Positions 53,601 through 62,600 of a stretch of 64,000 nt of DNA are shown in pieces; position 1 is the first letter of the stretch; each line of letters begins with the position of its first letter. The DNA lies in contig CM068553.1 of assembly GCA_035048495.1 (NCBI GenBank), positions 31,210,978-31,274,977 on the forward strand, in the 5' to 3' direction. A program made the translations under genes and the position numbers. Under the pieces are notes generated by a model. That model made no database searches. It had not been told where the DNA came from and worked only from the letters and a program-made list of their open reading frames with translations. Source of the stretch: Euptelea pleiosperma. Taxonomy: Eukaryota; Streptophyta; Magnoliopsida; Ranunculales; Eupteleaceae.

Positions 53601-56600
53601 TTAGAGAGAGAAGTTGTGGGAAGAGGAGAGAATGAATTGTTAATTCTATATATATATATATATATACCCTACAAAAGAGTAACACTATTCACGCGACACT
53701 ATTCACATGAATTGTGAAAACCCAAAAAGAGCCCCACGTGGGAAGTGGGACGCAGCTCACTTGAGACACCCACGTGGGTGTATTACATAAACTCCAACAG
53801 GAAGGTGGAACTTCCAACAAGCTTAGAGAATTAGTTAAATGCTAAAACATATTTGAAATAGTTTCCTTTTCCACGAGATTATAAGTTCTTTGAAATTCAA
53901 GAAGGTTTCTGGCTAGTTTCGGGGCTTTCTGACAAGTATCAGATTTTAGTCGGGTTTCGGGAGAAAAAGGAAAACTGTGGAAAATTAGGGTTTATGATGG
54001 GGTTAGGGATTCCTATGGTTACCGCAAGGATTTTGAAGTGTCTGGGGGTTTTGGGAGGGTTTAAGGTGCCGTAGGACGAATTGGTGTAAGAAAGTTACTA
54101 TTCACGTGGCACTATTCACATTGTTGTTCAATGGTTAGGGTTTAGAGATGGAAGAGACATGTCTTGTGTTATGTAGAGACTGTGGATCCGTGGACATACC
54201 TCAATCTAGAGGGAACCACGTAAATCTCTAAGCTGTGGTTTGTTTGCATCTTTGTTTTATTATTCGCTAATTGTTCTTTCTTCCCAACAGTATGGTTGGG
54301 TTTTCTAGGTCTAATTTGATCAAAAGAAAAAGAAAATAAAGAAAACAAAGATGGAGAAAGAGAAGAGAATATCAAAGCCACGTTGTATCATTGGAGCTCA
54401 GTCATCCCTGTGGTCAAAGGGTTTAGATTTGAGGACTTTGTCTTCCGGTGGGATCACATGATCCTATCTTAGCTTGTCCCCTTTGGGTGTTTTGGCCTGG
54501 TTGGGGGGTCGATTTTTGTTGTCAGATTCCGATCGGGGGAGTCTTTGTATAGTCTTTTGTCAGGGCCTTCTTAGCCCTCTTTAATAAATTCACCTTTTAT
54601 CGATCAAAAAAAAAAAAAAGAAAGAAAGAGAAGAGAATAAGAGAGAAGATAGAGATAGAAGAAGTTACCTTCGGATTCGTACCAAGTAGCTTGGATTCAC
54701 ACCAAGGAAGCTTGGATTCTCACCAAGGAAGAAGATAGCACTCCACAAGAGAATTCTCAATAGCAAAATTCAATATATTTTGTCATTAATTAAAAATTAC
54801 AACTAAAAAAGTTTATATAATAAGTTAAAATATCCTAATCTAATCTTAGCCATCCATCTAATCTAATGGCTATAAAAAAAAAAACTTAAAACAACTAACC
54901 AAAATAACAATAAGCTTCCTAAGTTTGGACTAATTGCAAAGACACCCAAAACTCTAAAAAACATCAATATAAGCCTAGAAAATAAATAAAAACTCAATAA
55001 AATTTTACTTATAAAAAAAAAAAGAAAACTCTTCGAAAGCTCCCTACGCAACCCACATGTATCTTTCCAATGTGGAGTCTTCATGATGCTCATGCATGTG
55101 AGGTCTTCAAAATCGTTTTCTTTATCTTCCATTGGTAGAACCCATGTGATCCTTTGATGTCCGCATCAGCAATACTTAATTATGGGGGCCATAGTGTCGT
55201 AGGCATGGTGTGATTAGTTAGAATGAATATCATTTTTCATGACTTGTTAAGTGCTTCTACTGTTGGTAAACAATTAGAGTTTGAATACATTGATTTCTGA
55301 TTCTGATATTAACTTAAAAAGTTTAGAAATTAATTTGATTAGGCAAGACATGAACGAATATGTGGCATTAAGCTCATTGCCTTTGTCATGTCACTTGAGG
55401 TTGATGATGTTTCAGTTGGAGTGAGAGAATATTTTGGGCATCTTTTTGTTTATTTCTTATCTTTTGTTTTGTTTTGTTTTATTTTGTCTTGTCTAGCCAT
55501 TATTGAACGCAAAATCAGCATGTACCATAACATTGTTGACATTCATTTGTATACTTCATATTATTGTTCATTATAGTTTTGTTTTGATAAGTAGATTGTT
55601 TATTAATTCCTGTTTCATCATTTCCTATAGTTTTAACAAAATATCCACAATATTTCCATAATCTATATAATATTACCATTATTTCCACACTGTCGGAATA
55701 TTTCCAGGAAATACTTCCTTTTCCAGGCTGGTCGAAATATATTTTGAAACTAAAATTTAATACCTTGATCTTGTGCATGAGGATCCCTTTATTTTTCACC
55801 ATGCACTGATTTTAATAACTCTTGTAGGTTATATTTTACGAGCAAGATTGGAATCCCCAGGTGGACAAGCAGGCCCTGCAGCGTGTGCACCGAATTGGTC
55901 AGATGAACCATGTATTGTCTATAAACCTAGTAACAGGAGACACAGTGGAGGAGGTGAGACGTAGATCTTGGTACACAATGGGGAGAAACCGAACAGTATA
56001 AAGCTGTTATTTATTTCTGAGCTTTTGTCATCTCTATATAGGTAATCATGCGGAGAGCAGAGAGAAAATTACAGCTCAGCCATAATGTGGTAGGGGTGCA
56101 TGAGATGGACCAGGAAGGAAAAGAAATGGGAGCTGACACTGGTGACTTGCGATCTGTCATATATGGGTTGCATATGTTTGATCCTACAGACATCAATAAT
56201 GAAAATTTCAGTGAAGTGAATATGATGGAATTGAATGCTCTGGCTGAAAAGGTACTTGAAATGCGCCATGAACCATCAAACAATGATGATAGAAAGTTTG
56301 AGGTTAATCCAATGGATCGGTTGAAGGGAGGTGATATCTCCATGAAAAATACTTTTACTTCTATTAGTTTTGATCCTGGGCTTGATGAGGCTTCATATCT
56401 CTCCTGGGTTGAAAAGTTCAAAGAGGCATCACAATCAAATGATAAATCCACTCTGGAGTTGGGATCGAGAAGAAACTTACCTGAAGAAAAGCACCTAAAA
56501 CTTGAAGCCGCAAGGAAGAAGGCCGAGGAGAAGAAGTTATCTAAGTGGGAAGCTCTTGGTTACCAATCAGTAGCTGTCAAGGACCCCATCTGCAATATGG

Positions 56601-59600
56601 ATGGTGACATGATGTTAGATTCGGGTTCCATCCAATTTGTCTATGGAGATTGTACAAATCCATCAACAGTTTGCCCATCTGAACCTACCGTAATATTTAG
56701 GTAGTGGTCTTTTCGATTTTAAGGGAAAGATTTACCCACTTGATATGCTTTTATCTTGTTCTAACATTACAAGTGATGTCAGAAGATAACAGGTTTCTTG
56801 TCTTGAACTGTACTGCATTTGCTGTTCTGCCCTTTGTTCATGCATCACTTTATTGTTTGTTACTTGTTCATGCTTTTGTTTTTCTTGGTGATTGTTTCAT
56901 TTTTCTATTTCATAATCTAAGGAGCATGAGATCATGGACCAATTAATGTAGGAAACCTTGGGTCTTTTTATTTACTTGATATACTGTTCATGGTCCTGAA
57001 ATAAGAAGTCATAAAGGTTTACTTTGTCATTTTACCTTGCTTTCTGCAATTGAGAGAAATGAGAATGCATGTTTCTGTTGTTGTTTGAGGTTGTCTCCCA
57101 TAAGTAATATTTATAAGTAGGGAAACCCCTTCTACAAGTAAAGAAGAAATCGTGTGGGTCAAGTGGGGGCCCACCACTTAACCCGCTAACATGAAATAAA
57201 GAGATTGTGGGTTAAGTGGATGGGCCCATCACTTAACCCATAAGCAATAGAGAATAAACCCCATGTGGGGTAGTGGAACGCAGCCACTAAGAACACCCCC
57301 ACGTGGGTGTACATAGAATCCAACACTCCCCCTCAAGCTGGTGCGAAGATATCCATCATGCCCAGCTTGGCTATCAATGTATTCAGGATTGACTTGTTGA
57401 CTCCCTTGGTAAGTATATCAGCAACCTGCTCCTGAGTCCTTACATAGGGTGTACAAATCTATCCCTGCTGAAGCTTCTCCTTGATAAAGTGCCTATCAAC
57501 CTCGATGTGTTTAGTCCTGTCATGCTGAACTAGGTTGTGAGCAATGCTAATGGCCGCTTTGTTGTCGCAATAGATGCTCATTGGGTCTGTCACCTTGACT
57601 CCCAGTTCTGCTAACATGATCTTCAACTACAAGAGCTCACGCACTCCATGTGCCATGGAGCGGAACTCTGCCTCTGCACTGGATCGGGCGACAACTGGTT
57701 GTTTCTTGCTCCTCCAAGACACCAAGTTGCCTCTAACAAAGGTACAATAACCTGATGTAGACCGTCTATCGGTCACTGCACCTGCCCAATCTGCATCACT
57801 GTATGCTTCCACCCTGAGGTGGCTATGAACTCCAAACAATATGCCTCGACCTGGTGACCGCTTGAGATACCGAAGGACTCTGTGTGCAGCCTCAAGATGT
57901 GGTGACCGAGGTGAATGCATGAATCGGCTAATGATGCTTACTGCATAAGCAATGTCAGGCCGTGTATGGGCAAGATATATCAATCTGCCAACCAATCGCT
58001 GAAATAAGGCAGGATCACCTAGAAGTGTACCGTCCTCGGAATTCAGCTGATGGTTCTGATCAATAGGAGTATTTGCTGGTCGCGAACCCAAATACCCAGT
58101 CTTGCTTAGTAAGTCTAGGACATACTTTCTCTGTGAAATGAAGATGCCCCTCGATGACCTGACAACCTCAATCCCTAGAAAGTATCTCAATGGTCCTAGA
58201 TCATTCGTCTCAAACTTAGACGACAAGAGGGCCTTGAGCCTTGTGATCTCTGTCGGGTCACTCCCTGTAATGACTATGTCATCCACATATACGATCAATG
58301 CAGTGATACTGGTCTGTAGATGCTTCACAAACAAAGTGTGATCTGCCTGACTCTGTGTGTAGCCTACCTTTCTCATTGCACTGCTGAACCGTTCAAACCA
58401 AGCTCGAGGAGATTGCTTCAACCCATATAAAGCTTTCTTCAGTCTGCACACCCTGTCTTCACTTCCAGCAAGCTTCAACCTTGGTGGCATTTTCATGTAA
58501 ACTTCCTCTGTTAGGTCCCAATGTAGAAAAGCGTTCTTTATATCCAGCTGATGTAAAGGCCATGACCTGTTTGCAGCCAAGGACAGTAGAACCCTGATTG
58601 AGTTCATCTTGGCTATAGGTGCAAATGTCTCCTGGTAATTATCCCATAGGTTTGGGTGAACCCCTTGGCTACTAGCCGAGCTTTGTACCTATCAATGGAA
58701 CCATCTGCCTTGTACTTCACGGTGAAGACTCACTTGCACCCCACTGGTTTCTTCCCCCTGGGTAAAGAAACGAGATCCTATGTCTTGTTTTTTTAAAAGG
58801 GCCTGCATTTCGTCTATCATAGCCCCTTTCCACTTTGGGTGACAAAGTGCATCTGCAATGGTAGATGGCAAGGAAACAGACGAAACAGTGCTAACAAATG
58901 TCTGATAAGATGGAGATAATGACTGATAAGAAACGAAGTGAGAGATAGGGTGCTCGGTGCAAGTGCGCACACCCTTATGAAGTGCAATGGGTAGATCCTC
59001 CTCTGGAGTAGGAGTCTCTGAGGACTCATGAACTAAAGCATGGGTAAAAACAATACCTAGATCTGGACCCGAGGGTAGACTGGCATGTACAGAATCAGTG
59101 ACTTGTCCTTTCTTCCTGGATCTGGCATAAACTCGCATATCCGCCGCTGTAGTAGTAGAAGTGTCCTTGTCAATAGTAGACACAGATTCGACCATAGGCA
59201 CAGGAGTGGAGATGGGTACAAGAACCGGCATGGGGACGAGGCTCTCGTCCACAATATCACACTCCCCCTGAAGAAAGACCCTACTGCCAAAGAACGGAAC
59301 GTGCTCACCAAAGGTGACGTCCAGAGATGTGAAATGTCGACGCGAACCTAGATGATAACATTTGTATTCCTTCTGAGTGGAAGGGTACCCCAGGAAAATA
59401 CATCTCAAGGCCCGTGCATCAAGTTTGTCACGAGAGTGACGATGAACATGCACATAGCATACACACCCAAAGACTTTGGGAGGAACAATGAATGCTGGAC
59501 TATCGGGACGTAGGACAGACAAAGGGGTCTGAAACCCAAGAATACGAGATGGCATGCGATTGATGAGATACGCAGCATGAAGGATGGATTCAGACCAAAA

Positions 59601-62600
59601 AGATTTTGGAACCTGTATCCCAAGACAAAGGGCACGCTTAACCTCGAGAAGGTGACAATTTTTTTTTTCAGCTTTCCCATTTTGTTTGGGAGTCGACGGA
59701 CAAGAAGTTTGATGTACAATGCCATGAGAGGCAAAGTAATCTCTAAGGCTCCCATCTAGGTACTCACCTCCATTATCAGATCGGAGAATTTTGAGTGGGG
59801 TACTGAATTGAGTGGTGACCATCTTGTGGAAGGTCTGAAAAATGGAAGAAACCTCATTTTTCGACTTCATAAGATATACCCAGGTAGAGCCACTGAAATC
59901 CTTAACAAATGTAACAAAATATCGGAATCCAAATAAAAACATCACCGGGGCAGGACCCCACACATCAGAATACACAATATTGAAAGGAATAGTACTTTTA
60001 TTTTCACTGAGAGGAAAAACAGTGCGACAATGCTTTGCGAGTTCACAAGTTTCACAGTGGAACGGAACATCGCAAAGAGAAGAGAAAGCAGGAAAGACAC
60101 GCTTTAAAACTGACACGGGTACATGACCAAGCCGGTTATGCCAAAGCAATAACTGGTCTTTATTGACTCGACTACTGCTACTGATGCTGGACTGATGTGC
60201 TGAAGAGGAAACTGAGCGATCCAAGAGGTACAAGCCACCTTCCTCACGTCCACTGCCAATCGTCCGCCTCAACTCCAAATCTTGAAACACACAGTGAGAA
60301 GGAAAAAATGTTACATTGCAATTAAGATTCTTAGTAAGGCTACTGACAGATATAAGATTAGCTGTAAACTGAGGAACATGTAGTACCGAGGACAAGGTTA
60401 GTGTTGAAGAGGCATGAACATTGCCCTTCCCGAAAACAGAGGAAAGGGTGCCATTAGCTCTCCTAACCTTGTCAAGACCAGAACAAATAGAGTAACTGGA
60501 GAAAACTGAAGACATACCAGTCATATGATCTGAGGCTCCTGAATCGATGATCTAGGAGGGACTAGAAGGAACAGTGGATACAGAGAAAGGAGATCCAGTA
60601 CCTGTCTGGGCATAGGTGGAGGTAGAAGTGGAGGCTTGCCCATTGAGTTGGGCCATCATACGACGAAGTCGCTCAAGATCACTGGGAGAAAAAGAGTTCA
60701 TATCCCCAGTGGTAGGAGGTGCTGAGGGTGCAGTGTCCTGAGCCACAGAAAGTGCTGCAGGAGGCTCCTTTCTCGCTGAAGATTGCTGACGTGGATTTGG
60801 GCCCAGACCCGATGGGCGTCCATGCAACTCCTAACAAGTGTCCTTCACATGGGTTAGGACGGCTGCAGTGATCACACTTGGGACGTCGTCTGTCATCACC
60901 GGTCTTCTTCTGGAAGAATTTCTGACCCTTCTGAGACGCAGAGGCAAGGGCAAATCGATCATGAGTGTCACTACCACTGCGTAGCTGCATGGCCGTGCGG
61001 CGACTATCCTCCCCCTGAATGTAGGCATAGACCTGTGCCAATGAAGTAGGGGGAGGAGATCTACCAAGTATTTGAACATGGATAGCCTTGAAGCTAGGAT
61101 GAAGGCCGGAAATGAACTAGAATTTCCGGGACTGCTCAACCATAGCACGGAAAGACTTCACATCCGCAGCACAAACCGGGGTGTAGTCCTGATAATGACT
61201 CTCTTCCCATTTGCTTCGGAGAGAAGCATAATAGGTACCAAGCTTGAGCTCCCCCTGTCGGAGACAAACAATCTCTTGCTCTAACTCATAGAGCTTCTCA
61301 AAGTTGCCAACCTGGGAATAGGTTTCGGTAATAGAATCCCAGGTTTCTCTCTCTGTAGGAAGGAACATGAACCCCCTGCTGATCTGGGGTTGCATCGAAT
61401 GGAGAAGCCAAGACATCACCGTAAAGTTCTCCATAACCCATTTCCAGTGGGATTTGTCTGTGGCGGTAGGCTGGACTGACTTTCTTGTGAGGTACTCACT
61501 GTAGCCACGTCCCCCGATGTGCATGAGTGCCGATGTCTTCCACTTAAGATAGTTGGTCCCATCAAACTTGACCGTAGTGATGCATAATTGGGGGTTGTGG
61601 TCTCCATGAGAACTATGAAACGGAGTGCTATCCTCAACTGATGAAACCTCTGATGAACTCATTGCAGCGGGAAGGCCTGGAAATAACCAACTGATGAACA
61701 GAAGGTTTGCAGAATATAAACCAAGGTTCGAGGGGTTCCTAGGAGCACTTTGGGAGGTGCGGCTAGGGTAGAAGTGCCCTGGGAACCTTGGTTTCCAAAA
61801 AAGTAGAAAATCCAAAAAAGGCAAAACCGGATCCGTGCCAAAAACTACGGGCGATTTTTCAAAACCGGAGATCCGACAATCAGAAAAATCCCAAACCAAG
61901 CTCTGTAGATCCCAGATAGTCCACAGGGAGGTGCGGTTAGGGTAGAAAGCCCAAACAACGCGCGAATCTCGAGGTAGAAAAAAACCCAAAAACTAAGCAC
62001 GGGATCTGATTTTTTCGAACCGGAGATCCGACAATCAGAAAATTCTCAAACGAGACTTTGTAGATCCCAGATAATCCATAGGGAGGTGTGGCTAGGGTAG
62101 AGAGCCCAAGCAGTGCACGAATCTCAAGAAAATAAAAAATCCGAAATCTGAGCAGAGGATCTGATTTTTGGAACTGGAGATCCGATGATCCAAAAATTCT
62201 AAAGTAAGTTTCTGTCGAACCTTACTGGCCCTATGAGGGGTGGTTTGGGTAGAGAGCCCAAAAATGACACGGATCTCGAGAAAAATCAAAACCCAAAAAA
62301 CTTCGATATACGTGTTATCCGAAAAAACTGATAAAAAATCCTGAAGAACGGGGATAGAGTGGATCTCTGACGACTGATAGCAGGCAATACACCAGGAATG
62401 ATGGATCTCTGGTTCCTTTGCTTCAGAAAAGATCTAAGAACTTCGCAGGAGGACCCTCTGTGATTTGCTCGAAACTTGCCTGGACTTCGGATACCCACAT
62501 ATAAGATCTTCGTGGACTTTAGGGGATAATTATTTTGGCTCTAGAGTAACCATGCTCTGATACCATGTTGTTGTTTGAGGTTGTCACCAATATGCTAAAG

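Larger units (their letters stand above)
48100..53799 (-). mobile_element. Complete Ty1/copia element in intron 11, minus strand
   Basis: 5' LTR 53508-53799 (292 bp) and 3' LTR 48100-48410 (311 bp). The PBS for initiator tRNA-Met is gctctgatacca on the plus strand (53496-53507), touching the 5' LTR. The polypurine tract is gaggggggaa on the minus strand (48411-48420). The flanks are ggaag at 48095-48099 and 53800-53804, an exact 5-bp TSD. It is antisense to the CHR10-like gene. Confidence 0.95.
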
